The notes under the pieces: model-generated
Database searches by the model: none
Told to the model about the DNA's origin: nothing
What the model saw: only the letters and a program-made list of their open reading frames with translations
Source of the DNA: Bordetella genomosp. 11
GTDB taxonomy: Bacteria; Pseudomonadota; Gammaproteobacteria; Burkholderiales; Burkholderiaceae_B
Length of the DNA stretch: 64,000 nucleotides
Assembly (NCBI RefSeq): GCF_002261215.1
Contig: NZ_NEVS01000001.1
Coordinates: 310,001-374,000, forward strand
Direction: 5' to 3'
In this document: in pieces, positions 45,538-55,449 of the stretch
Numbering within the stretch: the stretch's first letter is position 1
How the letters are laid out: every line of letters begins with the position of its first letter
Program-made: the position numbers and the translations under genes

Positions 45538-47163
45538 TTATTTGCCGGCCGGTTTCGCCGACATGGCCAGCGTGAACTGGTCGCGGCGGCCTTCGTAGAC
45601 GATGCCCTTGCGGTAAGCCCACAGCGTGCTTTCGAAGTGCAGCGGGATCAGCGGCACATCGGCCAGCGCGATCTTCGTCGATTCCTCCAGCAGCTTGCGC
45701 CGCTTGTCGGCGTCCACGGTGGTCGCGGCTTCCCGGTAGACCTTGTCGAATGCCGGATTGGAATAGCCGCCGTAGTTGCTGGTCCCCAGGGACTTCGCCG
45801 CGTCCAGCGACGTTACCCACAATTGGAACAGCGCCGATGCCTCGCCGACTTCCGACGGCCAGCCGCCCATCGAAAAGCTGAACTCCCTCTTGGCCCGCTT
45901 GGGAAAGTAAATAGACGCGGTCATCGCATCGACATTGGTCTTGATGCCGATGCGCGACAGGTACTGTGCGACCGCCTGCGCGACCTGGCCGTCATTGATA
46001 TAGCGGTCGTTGGTCGAGGACAGCGTCAGCTCGAAGCCATCGGGATAGCCGGCCTCGGCCAGCAGCTTCTTCGCCCCGGCGGGGTCGTATTTGATCTCCG
46101 GCGCATGGGCCAGGCCGCCGAACATGCCGTCCGGCATGTATTGATAGGCGGGCGTCGCCATGCCGTCCATGATGCGCTGCGTGATGGCCTTGCGGTCGAT
46201 CGCCATATTGATGGCCTGGCGCACGCGCAGATCCTGCAACGGATTCTTGCCGTTGGGCGCCTTTACCTGCGGGCTGGGATCGCGGCCCACATCGGGCTGG
46301 AAGAACACCAGCCGGGTCGACGGGGTGGCCACATAGGCGAACTTGGGATTCTCCTTCAGGCGGGGGATGTCGCGCGCCGCCGGGTTTTCGATCAGGTCGA
46401 AATCGCCCGAGAGCAGGCCGGTCATGCGCGGACCGGCATTGGGCACGGGCACCATCTTGACTTCTTTCCAGTACGGCTTGGGGCCCCAGTAATGCTCGTT
46501 GCGCACCAGTTCGATGCCCGTGCCCTTCACGTAGGACTTCAGGACGTATGGGCCGGTGCCGATCGCGTCCTTGCCGTTGTTGAAGTCGACCACGGTGGGC
46601 CAGGGGCCCGTCACGCCGCAGCCTTCCTTGGGCGCGAACGTCAGTTTGCCGTGCGGCACGATGCCGTTCCAGATGATGGGCAGCGAGCGGGCGATCTCCG
46701 CCGGCATCACCGGCAGCGGCTGGCGCGTCTTGATGATGACCGTGTAGTCGTCCGGCGTCTGCACATCGGCGAACATCTGCGTCAGCGTGGCATACGACCT
46801 GGAAATATTCGTCTCGTTGTTCAGCGTGCGGCAGATCGTGAACAGCACGTCCTGCGACGTGAACGGCTTGCCGTTGGAAAAGGTCACGTCGTGGCGCAGC
46901 TTGAATTCCCAGGTCAGGTCATCCAGGTTCTTCCAGGATGTGGCAAGCGCCGGTACCAGATTCATATCCGCGTCGCGTCCGATCAGCGAGCTGTAGACGT
47001 GTGCCGAAAAGGCATCGTTCGCCGACATCTTGTGATAGTGCGGGTCCGCGGAGGTCGGCTCGGCCGATAGCGCGATCTTCAAGGTCTGGGCCTGGGCCGG
47101 GACGGCCGCGGCGATACCGACGCTGGCGCACAGCAGCGCCAGGGCATGGCGGGGAAACAGCAT
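45538..47163 (-). CDS. Peptide/nickel-type ABC transporter solute-binding protein
   Basis: A 541-residue family-5 extracellular solute-binding protein (DppA/OppA fold). The signal peptide is about 1-26, cut after AQA. Recognisable blocks are SADPHYHKMSANDAFSAHVY, the WEFKLRHDVTFSNGKPFTSQ element (FxLRxgvxFsdG), YVLKSYVKGTGIELVRNEHY and NPLQDLRVRQAINMAIDRKA. It binds peptides or similar ligands. No permease or ATPase genes adjoin it, so it must work with a transporter encoded elsewhere. ATG 47163 has a GGAG site. Confidence 0.94.
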   Translation of the reverse strand: MLFPRHALALLCASVGIAAAVPAQAQTLKIALSAEPTSADPHYHKMSANDAFSAHVYSSLIGRDADMNLVPALATSWKNLDDLTWEFKLRHDVTFSNGKPFTSQDVLFTICRTLNNETNISRSYATLTQMFADVQTPDDYTVIIKTRQPLPVMPAEIARSLPIIWNGIVPHGKLTFAPKEGCGVTGPWPTVVDFNNGKDAIGTGPYVLKSYVKGTGIELVRNEHYWGPKPYWKEVKMVPVPNAGPRMTGLLSGDFDLIENPAARDIPRLKENPKFAYVATPSTRLVFFQPDVGRDPSPQVKAPNGKNPLQDLRVRQAINMAIDRKAITQRIMDGMATPAYQYMPDGMFGGLAHAPEIKYDPAGAKKLLAEAGYPDGFELTLSSTNDRYINDGQVAQAVAQYLSRIGIKTNVDAMTASIYFPKRAKREFSFSMGGWPSEVGEASALFQLWVTSLDAAKSLGTSNYGGYSNPAFDKVYREAATTVDADKRRKLLEESTKIALADVPLIPLHFESTLWAYRKGIVYEGRRDQFTLAMSAKPAGK

Positions 47164-47542
47164 GGATGTACTCCGGGGAAGTGGCGCGCGATAACCGCAG
47201 CCGCTTCGGCTGGCGACCCCGCGGCGCTCCGGTCGCCGCCCGGCGAGGAGCGGCCAGGGACGCAACCGTAACCAACTCGTTATCAGACGTATCGCCGAAG
47301 CGGCCGATTATGGTGAGACGGTGGAAACCCTGTCAATGCGCGTTAGCGAGAAGACAACGGTTTGCGGGGGAGGGGGCGAGGAAAGGCGGACTGCCAATGC
47401 CGCCGTCGAGCCGTCCGCTCCCCAGGTGGGGGAAGAGGCGGGTTCGGCTGGAGGGATGGAGAGGGGGAAGGCGTCCGGCGCGCGGACACACCGCGGCCAG
47501 GGCCGCCGGTTCTTCGCGGAGGGCGCGGGGAACCGGCAAGCC
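47164..47542. other. Gene-free region upstream of the ABC receptor
   Basis: The first part (47164-47310) should hold the receptor promoter. From about 47360 to 47540 the sequence is G/A-rich on the plus strand (repeated GGGGGAGGGGGCGAGG-like and GGAAGAGGCGGG motifs) with no family-like reading frame. This type of purine-rich filler is common between genes in high-GC bacteria. No function seen. Confidence 0.5.
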
Positions 47543-47601
47543 CGGTAATGACCGGCGTCGCGACGCACATTACTCTTGCGGCGCGACGCCGGTCATTACC
47601 G
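47543..47601. repeat. Perfect 20-bp inverted repeat forming a 59-nt hairpin
   Basis: The arms CGGTAATGACCGGCGTCGCG (47543-47562) and its exact complement (47582-47601) enclose 19 nt. Within the loop CGCA/TGCG can pair too, leaving a 9-nt tip. No T-run follows on either strand, so it is not a normal terminator. The shape resembles a REP/BIME-like or other short palindromic repeat. Only one copy was noticed in this window. Confidence 0.7.
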
Positions 47602-47630
47602 TAAGGCTGCGCCACCGCCTCGGACCGGAA

Positions 47631-48044
47631 TACGGCCGCTGCGATGGCAACTGCTGCTACGACTGCGGGTACTGCTACGTCAACTACGACTACAGACACT
47701 GCGGGTACGGCTACGTCAATGGCAACTACGAACTGCTGATGCTGCTACTTGCGACACTGCTGCTACGGCTACTGCTGGTGCTGGTGCTGCTACGACAACT
47801 GCCACTGGTGACAACTGCTACTGCAACTACGACTGCGACAACGGCCGCTACTGCCAGGGCACTGCAACAACGACGACTGCGGCCACGACAACTACCACTG
47901 CTGCAACAACTTCAACTGCGCTACTGCTACCTATCGCTAAACAACCGCGGGGTGTCGTTCCACGACTCGGTGCTGCTCTACAAGACACCGCCGCGTTCAC
48001 AACGCACTGCTACTTGCTATTGCCACTGCTGCTACGGCTACTGA
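47631..48044 (+). other. Cys/Tyr/Asn/Asp/Gly-codon tract scattered over three frames
   Basis: About 410 bp built almost entirely from TGC, TAC, AAC, GAC, GGC and CAC triplets. The phase of these triplets changes several times: 47631-47729 in one frame (GRCDGNCCYDCGYCYVNYDY), 47740-47808 in a second (CCYGYCWCWCCYDNCHW, then TGA), 47813-47860 in the third (NCYCNYDCDNGRYC), 47860-47919 back in the second (HCNNDDCGHDNYHCCNNFNC), and from 47922 in the first to a TGA at 48042-48044 (ending ATCYCHCCYGY). No single frame is a normal protein. It could be a decayed gene for a Cys/Tyr-rich protein with several indels, or simple-sequence DNA. The minus strand reads as Val/Ala or Ser runs and is no more convincing. 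Confidence 0.5.
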
Positions 48045-48258
48045 TACGCCCACAGCGGGCGACAGGCATGACGGCCTTGTCGGACACTGTGGCGCCTAAC
48101 GCGCGGGTCGCATCGACGGGTCGCGGCCGGCCTGTGGCACGGCAATCGGCAACCTGGACGCGAATTCCACCGGCGCAAAGGCGCCTTTCCTATACGGCTT
48201 GCGAGCGAAACAAAGTCTGCTCAGCCAACCGTGCGGGGCGTCTGTGCCGGCGGGTTTC
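48045..48258. other. Gene-free stretch downstream of the 77-residue gene
   Basis: Between the low-complexity tract and the stop of the 77-residue gene I see no family-like frame, hairpin with T-run or promoter. Confidence 0.4.
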
Positions 48259-48492
48259 TTACCACTGCGTACCGCTGAAACGGCCCGATTGCTGCTGGGC
48301 GCGGCTCATCGTGTCTTGCACTTCTTCGATGAAGCTGAAGAAGGCGCCAATACCGTGGGCAACGGCGCGGGCGGCGCGCTTGATGGCATTGACGGGGTGG
48401 GCGGCGGGTTGCGTGTTCAAGGTGTTCTCCAGGATGTCGCGTTCGAGGGCGTCGGTAAGACGAAGATTCTGGTTCAGGGCGATGTGGGTCAT
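48259..48492 (-). CDS. Small 77-residue protein of unknown function
   Basis: I do not recognise it. It begins MTHIALNQNLRLTDALERDI, continues with a basic Ala-rich helix (AIKRAARAVAHGIGAFFSFI) that could be amphipathic or membrane-associated, and ends in a Gln/Ser-rich tail. Expression signals are unusually good: AAGGAG 7 nt before ATG 48492, and a promoter with a perfect -10 (TATAAT) and 18-bp spacer 45-75 bp upstream. A stable hairpin overlaps the -35. This makes it a real gene despite its size. Confidence 0.8.
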   Translation of the reverse strand: MTHIALNQNLRLTDALERDILENTLNTQPAAHPVNAIKRAARAVAHGIGAFFSFIEEVQDTMSRAQQQSGRFSGTQW

Positions 48493-48536
48493 GTCGGTCT
48501 CCTTGCGTATCGGGTACTGCTTGCTTGGTGAAAACC

Positions 48537-48566
48537 ATTATAGGGAAAACCCGTAGTGCAACGCAA
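48537..48566 (-). promoter_or_regulatory. Sigma-70 promoter of the 77-residue gene
   Basis: On the minus strand: -35 TTGCGT (48566-48561), 18-bp spacer, -10 TATAAT (48542-48537). Transcription would start near 48530, giving a leader of about 38 nt before ATG 48492. Confidence 0.65.
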
Positions 48567-48597
48567 CAAAAACCTAGGGCAAACCCTAGGTTTGTTG
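48564..48597. repeat. Inverted repeat overlapping the -35 region
   Basis: AAACCTAGGG and CCCTAGGTTT pair perfectly across a 4-nt loop (48570-48593). Four more pairs (CAAC/GTTG) lie outside a 2-nt bulge. Because the outer arm overlaps the -35, this may be a repressor site rather than an RNA hairpin. An upstream transcript could also end here. Confidence 0.5.
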
Positions 48598-49027
48598 TAA
48601 TAAGACACGACGCCCCCGGGGGATAGGAAAAAATCCCTCGCAATATCAAGGCATTAGTAAGGCCTCGCGGGCCGGCCGCTGCCTTCGGGAGACCCGTGGC
48701 TTTCTTCCAGCGCCGTGCCCGGGCGATTTCTAGCCGGCCGGCACAATGCGTCCCCTTTTAACCAGGCGAATCTCACGATGGTCGCTTGGCGGGGCTGCTT
48801 CGGGTACGCGCCTCACCGGCCGCCGGGGCGATGCCCCGGCGGCCGGGGATCGGCGATGTGGCGGGCGCCCGTCCGCATGCCCATGGGGAGGAAGGGCGCC
48901 TAGCGCGCCCACCTGAATGCCCTCAATTCCGGACGCTTCGGCCCGGCGGTGGCTGCTGGGGAGAATATGTCAGGCACAATACCCAATTCCCTTTCATGCC
49001 CCTGGCCAACCCCTGTATCCGGCGTCC
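48598..49027. other. Leader region of the CoA-transferase gene
   Basis: A 430-bp gap with no convincing gene. It contains a very GC-rich 14-bp hairpin (48816-48846). Short plus- and minus-strand frames here lack ribosome sites and family features. Confidence 0.5.
48816..48846. repeat. 14-bp GC-rich hairpin
   Basis: CCGGCCGCCGGGGC and GCCCCGGCGGCCGG pair perfectly over a GAT loop. No T-run follows on either strand. It could pause RNA polymerase or be a protein site; function unknown. Confidence 0.5.
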
Positions 49028-50257
49028 ATGTCCACTCGTCCTCCTCCCCTGACCGGCATCCGCGTCCTAGACCTGACCCGCGTACTGGCCGGCCCCTGGT
49101 GCACCCAGAACCTCGCCGACCTGGGCGCCGAGGTGATCAAGATCGAACGGCCGGGCAGTGGCGACGATACCCGCGGCTGGGGTCCCCCGTACCTGAAGGA
49201 CGCGGAGGGCAACGAGACTACGGAGGCGGCCTACTATTTGTCGGCCAACCGCAATAAGCTTTCCGTCGCGCTGGATATCGCCACGCCGCGCGGCGCGGAC
49301 CTGGTCCGGCAGCTCGCCATGCAAAGCGATATCCTGGTCGAAAACTTCAAGGTGGGCGGCCTGCGCAAGTACGGCCTGGACTACGACAGCCTCAGCCGGG
49401 CGAATCCCCGCCTGATCTACTGCTCCATCACTGGCTTCGGGCAAACCGGTCCCTATGCCAGCCGTGCCGGCTACGATTTCATGATCCAGGGCATGGGCGG
49501 ACTGATGAGCATCACCGGCGAACGCGACGATTTGCCGGGTGGCGGTCCGCAAAAGGCCGGCGTCGCGGTGGCGGACCTGATGACCGGCATGTATTCCGTG
49601 ACCGGCATCCTGGCGGCGTTGTTCGAGCGCGAGCGCAGCGGCCTGGGGCAACACCTGGATATGGCGCTGCTGGATTGCCAGGTCGCCATGCTCGCCAATC
49701 AGAACCTGAACTACATGACGTCCGGCAAGGCGCCCGGCCGGGCCGGCAATGCGCACCAGAACCTGGTGCCCTATCAGGTGTTCGCCGTCAGCGACGGCCA
49801 CATGATCGTCGCGGTCGGCAACGACAGCCAGTTCCGCGCGTATTGCGGCGTGATCGGCCTGCCCGAGCTGGCCGACGATCCGCGTTTCGCCACCAACCCC
49901 AAGCGGGTGGTGAACCGCGAAGCGCTTGTCCCGATCCTGGCCGAGCGCATGGCGCAGGGCGAACGCGACCATTGGCTGGCCGAACTCGAAAGCGTCGGTG
50001 TGCCGGCCGGCCCCATCAATACGCTGGACCAGGTCTACGAAGATCCGCAAGTCCGCTTTCGCGAAATGCGGCGCGAGCTGCCCCATCCGGTGGCCGGGAC
50101 GGTGCCGATCGGCGCCAGCCCGCTACGGTTTTCCGGCAGTCCCGTGGAATACCGCCGCGCCCCGCCCATGCTGGGCGAGCACACAGAGCACGTGCTGCGC
50201 GAAAGACTGGGCCTGTCGGACAGCGACATCCGCGCATTGGCGGCCGGCGACCAATAA
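49028..50257 (+). CDS. CaiB/BaiF family CoA-transferase
   Basis: A 409-residue class III CoA-transferase, moving CoA between carboxylic acids. Typical blocks are LTRVLAGPWCTQNLADLGAE at the start, VIKIERPGSGDDTRGWGPPY, LYC/IYCSITGFGQTGPYA, YDFMIQGMGGLMSITG, and LDMALLDCQVAML, which holds the active-site Asp. C-terminal GVPAGPINTLDQVYEDPQV is also characteristic. ATG 49028 fits the family N-terminus. The next gene, a hydroxyacyl-CoA dehydrogenase, suggests a joint role in degrading an organic acid. Confidence 0.95.
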   Translation: MSTRPPPLTGIRVLDLTRVLAGPWCTQNLADLGAEVIKIERPGSGDDTRGWGPPYLKDAEGNETTEAAYYLSANRNKLSVALDIATPRGADLVRQLAMQSDILVENFKVGGLRKYGLDYDSLSRANPRLIYCSITGFGQTGPYASRAGYDFMIQGMGGLMSITGERDDLPGGGPQKAGVAVADLMTGMYSVTGILAALFERERSGLGQHLDMALLDCQVAMLANQNLNYMTSGKAPGRAGNAHQNLVPYQVFAVSDGHMIVAVGNDSQFRAYCGVIGLPELADDPRFATNPKRVVNREALVPILAERMAQGERDHWLAELESVGVPAGPINTLDQVYEDPQVRFREMRRELPHPVAGTVPIGASPLRFSGSPVEYRRAPPMLGEHTEHVLRERLGLSDSDIRALAAGDQ

Positions 50258-50413
50258 AGTCGTCAAGCGCCCGCGCCTGCCGGACGCCGGCAGGCGACGA
50301 ATACCCGGCGGCGATAGGCGCGATGGAAATCCGGCGGCGATAGATATTCGGCGGCCGTTCGCCCGCGGAAAAGCGCGGCGCGGCCTCTCAAGGCATCATC
50401 AGGAGACCACATC

Positions 50414-51931
50414 ATGGCAGGGACCATCAACATTATCGGCATCGTCGGCGCGGGCGCCATGGGGCGCGGCATTGCGCAGATCGCGGCGCAGGCCGGGCTG
50501 ACCGTCCGTTTGTACGACGCGAACGCCGACGCGGTGGCCGCGGCGCGCGGCAACCTGGAGCAGACCTGGGGCAAGCTGGCCGAAAAAGGCAAGCTGACGG
50601 CGCAGGCCGCGCAAGAGGCCCTGGCGCGCATCGTTCCGTGCGCCGGACTTGCCGACCTTGCCGATTGCCAACTGGTGGTCGAGGCCATCGTCGAACGGCT
50701 GGAGGTCAAGCGCGAGGTCTTCAAGCAATTGGAAGCCGTCGTCGCGGACGATTGCATCCTGGCATCCAACACCTCGTCGCTGTCGATCACCGCCATCGCA
50801 GCGGCCTGCCGCCTGCCGTCGCGGGTGGCGGGGTATCACTTCTTCAACCCCGTGCCGCTGATGAGGGTAGTGGAAATCGTCGATGGCCTGCGCAGCGATC
50901 CGGCCGTGGGCGATGCCTTGACCGAGCTCGCCCGGCGCATGGGCCATACGCCAGTGCGCGCCCGCGATATGCCCGGTTTCATCGTCAATCACGCGGGCCG
51001 CGGCATGAACACCGAAGGCCTGCGCGTGGCGCAGGAATCGGTGGCGTCGTTCGCGCAAATCGATGCCATCATGCGCGAGCAGGCGGGCTTTCGCATGGGG
51101 CCTTTCGAACTGCTGGACCTGACCGCGCTGGATGTATCCCACCCGGTGATGGAGTCGATCTACCGGCAGTTTTTCGACGAGCCGCGCTTTCGGCCCTCGC
51201 CGATCACCACCGTGCGCCTGGCCGGCGGGCTGGTGGGGCGCAAGGCGGGCGAGGGCTTCTACCGTTATGTGGATGGCCAGAAGCAGGTGCCGGCCGAGCC
51301 CGCGGTGCCCGCCATGCCGGCTGGCCTGAAGGTATGGGTGAGCGGCATCCATCCGCAGGGCCATGCCGCGGTATCGGCGCTGCTGGACCAAATGGGCATC
51401 GAGCGCGCGTCGGACAGCCTCGCGCCGGATGACGCGCTGATCGTCGTCACGCCGTATGGCGAGGACGTGTCCACTGCCGTATTCACCCAGGGACTGGACC
51501 CGGCCCGCACGGTGGGCGTGGATGCCCTGCATGGATTCGATCCGAAGCGTCGCCGTACGGTCATGGCATCGCCGGCGACCTTGCCGCAATGGCGGGATGC
51601 GGCGCATGCCCTGTTCGCGGCGGATGGCGCGCCCGTCAGCGTCATCGAGGATTCGCCGGGTTTTGTGGCGCAGCGCATCGTGGCCACCATCGTCAATATC
51701 GCCTGCGACATCGCGCAGCAACGCATCGCGACGGCGCAGGACATCGACAAGGCGGTCACCCTGGGCCTGGGCTATCCCATGGGGCCGCTCGCCATGGGGG
51801 ACCTGCTGGGCGCGGCAAGGATCCTGGAAATCCTGCGCAACATGCAGCGCGTGACCGGCGACCCGCGCTATCGTCCCAGCCTGTGGCTGCAGCGCCGCGT
51901 GCAGTTGAAGATGTCGCTGCTGGAGGGGTAA
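50414..51931 (+). CDS. 3-hydroxyacyl-CoA dehydrogenase (PaaH-like)
   Basis: A 505-residue NAD-dependent dehydrogenase. The Rossmann start IVGAGAMGRGIAQIAAQAG is at about 8-27. The 3HCDH motifs SNTSSLSITAIA and VAGYHFFNPVPLMRVVEIV hold the catalytic His. Two C-terminal 3HCDH domains follow (about 190-285 and 400-500), the layout of PaaH/PaaC in phenylacetate breakdown and of adipate-type beta-oxidation. Start ATG 50414 is preceded by AGGAG. No other paa genes are in the window, so the pathway is open. Confidence 0.94.
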   Translation: MAGTINIIGIVGAGAMGRGIAQIAAQAGLTVRLYDANADAVAAARGNLEQTWGKLAEKGKLTAQAAQEALARIVPCAGLADLADCQLVVEAIVERLEVKREVFKQLEAVVADDCILASNTSSLSITAIAAACRLPSRVAGYHFFNPVPLMRVVEIVDGLRSDPAVGDALTELARRMGHTPVRARDMPGFIVNHAGRGMNTEGLRVAQESVASFAQIDAIMREQAGFRMGPFELLDLTALDVSHPVMESIYRQFFDEPRFRPSPITTVRLAGGLVGRKAGEGFYRYVDGQKQVPAEPAVPAMPAGLKVWVSGIHPQGHAAVSALLDQMGIERASDSLAPDDALIVVTPYGEDVSTAVFTQGLDPARTVGVDALHGFDPKRRRTVMASPATLPQWRDAAHALFAADGAPVSVIEDSPGFVAQRIVATIVNIACDIAQQRIATAQDIDKAVTLGLGYPMGPLAMGDLLGAARILEILRNMQRVTGDPRYRPSLWLQRRVQLKMSLLEG

Positions 51932-52037
51932 TGCGGTATTGGGCCGATCCGGCGCGGACACCGCCGCGGCCGGGGTGGTGCCCGGCCCGGGGCCTCGGGC
52001 TGCCGGGCCTTCAAGGCTTCGATACGCCGCCGGGCGC

Positions 52038-53174
52038 CTAAAGCACCACCAGGTTGTCGCGGTGCACGAGCTCGGGCTCGGTCATGCTGCCCAGCAGGGC
52101 CTCGATCCGCGACGAGGGCTGGCGCATGATGCGCCGGGCGTCGGCCGCGGAATAATTGACCAGCCCGCGTGCGCATTCCTGGCCGGCCGCGTCCACGCAT
52201 GCCACCACATCGCCGCGTTCGAAATCTCCTTGCACGTCGACCACGCCGATGGGCAGCAGGCTTTTGCCTTCCTGCCGCAGCGCGCGCACGGCGCCTTCGT
52301 CCAGCACGACCCGGCCGCGCAGGCGTAGATGGTCGGCCAGCCATTGCTTGCGCGCCGACCAGACGGGCAATACCGCGCGCAGCTCGCTGCCTATGCATTC
52401 GCCCCGCGACAGGCGCACCAGCACGTCGCGTTCGCGGCCGGATGCGATGACCGTGTGCGCGCCGCTGTGCGCCGCGCGCTTGGCCGCCAATACCTTGGTC
52501 AGCATGCCGCCGGTGCCGATGCCGCTGCCCGCGCCGCCGGCCATGGCTTCCAGCGCGGGGTCGCCGGCCTGGGCATGCGAGACGAAGCGGGCGTTGGGAT
52601 CCTTGCGCGGATCGGCTTCGTACAGGCCGCGCTGGTCCGTCAGGATGACCAGCGCATCGGCTTCGATCAGGTTGGTGACCAGCGCGCCCAGCGTATCGTT
52701 GTCACCGAAGCGAATCTCGTCGGTGACCACGGTGTCGTTTTCGTTGACGATCGGCACCACGCCCATGCGCAGCAGCGCGAAGAGCGTCGAGCGCGCGTTC
52801 AGGTAGCGGCGGCGGTCCGCCAGGTCTTCATGGGTCAGCAGGATCTGCGCCGTGCGCAGGCCGTATTCCGCGAAGGCGGCTTCATAGGCCTGGGCCAATC
52901 CCATCTGTCCCACGGCGGCGGCGGCCTGCAGTTCGTGCATGGCCGACGGGCGCTTGCGCCAGCCCAGCCGGGCCATGCCCTCGGCGATGGCGCCGCTGGA
53001 GACCAGCACCAGTTGCCTGCCCTGCTGGCGCAGTGCGGCGATCTGCTGGGCCCAGTGCGCGACGGCGGCGCGATCCAGCCCGCGGCCTTCGTTGGTGACG
53101 AGCGTGGATCCTACTTTGGCGACCAGCCGGGTGGCGGAGGCGATGACGGATACGGCAGTGGTGTCGGCGGACAT
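52038..53174 (-). CDS. proB: Glutamate 5-kinase ProB
   Basis: A 378-residue enzyme, first step of proline synthesis. The amino-acid-kinase domain (1-265) has [48 protein letters not shown] and [17 protein letters not shown]-terminal PUA domain follows (about 285-370). It is the last gene of the rplU-rpmA-obgE-proB run, 79 bp after obgE. Confidence 0.97.
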   Translation of the reverse strand: MSADTTAVSVIASATRLVAKVGSTLVTNEGRGLDRAAVAHWAQQIAALRQQGRQLVLVSSGAIAEGMARLGWRKRPSAMHELQAAAAVGQMGLAQAYEAAFAEYGLRTAQILLTHEDLADRRRYLNARSTLFALLRMGVVPIVNENDTVVTDEIRFGDNDTLGALVTNLIEADALVILTDQRGLYEADPRKDPNARFVSHAQAGDPALEAMAGGAGSGIGTGGMLTKVLAAKRAAHSGAHTVIASGRERDVLVRLSRGECIGSELRAVLPVWSARKQWLADHLRLRGRVVLDEGAVRALRQEGKSLLPIGVVDVQGDFERGDVVACVDAAGQECARGLVNYSAADARRIMRQPSSRIEALLGSMTEPELVHRDNLVVL

Positions 53175-53253
53175 GACGAAGGCCGGAACGTATACGGGTG
53201 GCGGGCGGTAAGCCGTCCGCGCGAATCGCGCGGCGGAGGATTGCGATTATGGC

Positions 53254-54423
<1,170 letters not shown>

Positions 54424-54504
54424 TTAGAGAAGAATACGAGCGCCCCTGCCATGCCGACAAGTCGGCCGGGCGGCCGCGGGGACTTCATGCGGCCCAATGA
54501 CAAA

Positions 54505-54532
54505 AAAGCCCTGCCGCGCGCGACAGGGCTTT
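54505..54532 (-). terminator. Rho-independent terminator after rpmA
   Basis: Stem AAAGCCCTG / CAGGGCTTT (9 bp) with a 10-nt loop, then a TTTTTT run on the minus strand, 29 nt past the rpmA stop. It would separate ribosomal protein mRNA from obgE-proB, perhaps partially. Confidence 0.8.
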
Positions 54533-54560
54533 CTCGTGGTGCGGATCGAAAATCGCGCGC

Positions 54561-54821
54561 TTATTCGGCGGCGACGATCGATACCGTCTTTTTGCTCAGC
54601 GCGCCCTTGGTGGCGAACTGCACCTTGCCGTCGACCAAAGCGTACAGCGTGTGATCCTTGCCCATGCCGACGTTCACGCCGGCGTGAACGCGGGTACCGC
54701 GCTGACGGATGATGATCGAGCCGGCCGGGATCAGTTGACCGCCGTAGGCCTTGACGCCCAGTCGCTTCGATTCCGAATCGCGACCGTTCCGCGTAGAGCC
54801 GCCGCCCTTTTTCTGTGCCAT
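54561..54821 (-). CDS. rpmA: 50S ribosomal protein L27
   Basis: An 86-residue ribosomal protein with the conserved [20 protein letters not shown] start, [20 protein letters not shown] and [18 protein letters not shown]. The N-terminal tail reaches the peptidyl-transferase centre. It lies 31 bp after rplU. Confidence 0.99.
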   Translation of the reverse strand: MAQKKGGGSTRNGRDSESKRLGVKAYGGQLIPAGSIIIRQRGTRVHAGVNVGMGKDHTLYALVDGKVQFATKGALSKKTVSIVAAE

Positions 54822-54852
54822 GTTTAGCTCCTGCTATGGATACCGGTGCGCG

Positions 54853-55164
54853 TCAGGCCGTAATGGCCTCGATGCGGATTTCGGTGTAGTTTTGACGGTG
54901 GCCCTGATGCTTCTGATAGTGCTTGCGACGGCGCATCTTGAAGATCGTGACCTTGTCATGCCTGCCATGCGCAAGAACGGTCGCCTTGACCACGGCGCCG
55001 GCGACGATGGGCGTACCAACTTTCAGCTGGTCGCCTTCGCCCACGGACAGAACCTGGTCCAGGGTGATTTCTTGCCCAATGTCAGCAGGTATCTGTTCTA
55101 CCTTGAGTTTTTCGCCGGCTGCGACACGATACTGCTTGCCGCCGGTTTTTATGACCGCGTACAT
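54853..55164 (-). CDS. rplU: 50S ribosomal protein L21
   Basis: A 103-residue ribosomal protein: [20 protein letters not shown] start, a central beta barrel, and C-terminal [20 protein letters not shown] that binds 23S rRNA. ATG 55164 is the conserved start. It heads the leftward operon and is divergent from ispB. Confidence 0.99.
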   Translation of the reverse strand: MYAVIKTGGKQYRVAAGEKLKVEQIPADIGQEITLDQVLSVGEGDQLKVGTPIVAGAVVKATVLAHGRHDKVTIFKMRRRKHYQKHQGHRQNYTEIRIEAITA

Positions 55165-55398
55165 GGGTAATTTCCTATAAGGGTGATCCAGCGCCTGAAA
55201 CGCTGAACTCGTGATTCTAGCCCGGGCGCCTGGCGATGTCAAAAAGTCCCGGCAGGGCAACGAGTTACGTGTCGCGCCCGCGGTACGGGGAGACGGGCCG
55301 CCGCCCGCATTCCCGTCTGTCCCGCCCGCATTCCCCGCCGGCCTGCCGCGGGATCGGCTAGCGTCCGCGGCGGGCGCGGTGCTGTCAAAGTGACACCG

Positions 55399-55404
55399 TA
55401 TAAT
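55399..55404 (+). promoter_or_regulatory. -10 element of the ispB promoter
   Basis: A perfect TATAAT; transcription would start near 55411. A short inverted repeat TGTCA-AAG-TGACA (55383-55395) sits in the spacer, and no good -35 is seen. This rules out the upstream ATG at 55390 as the ispB start. Confidence 0.5.
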
Positions 55405-55449
55405 TCGCTGGACCCCGGCCGGCTTGCATGGCGGGCGCGGGCCTGCTTC

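Noticed and set aside
47631-48044. A CRISPR array or tandem repeat array
   Set aside because: The tract repeats triplets only. There are no fixed-length repeats with spacers and no cas genes.
46938-48044. A 368-residue plus-strand protein spanning the palindrome and Cys/Tyr tract
   Set aside because: Its first half is antisense to the ABC receptor and intergenic filler, and the Cys/Tyr signal leaves this frame after about 33 codons.
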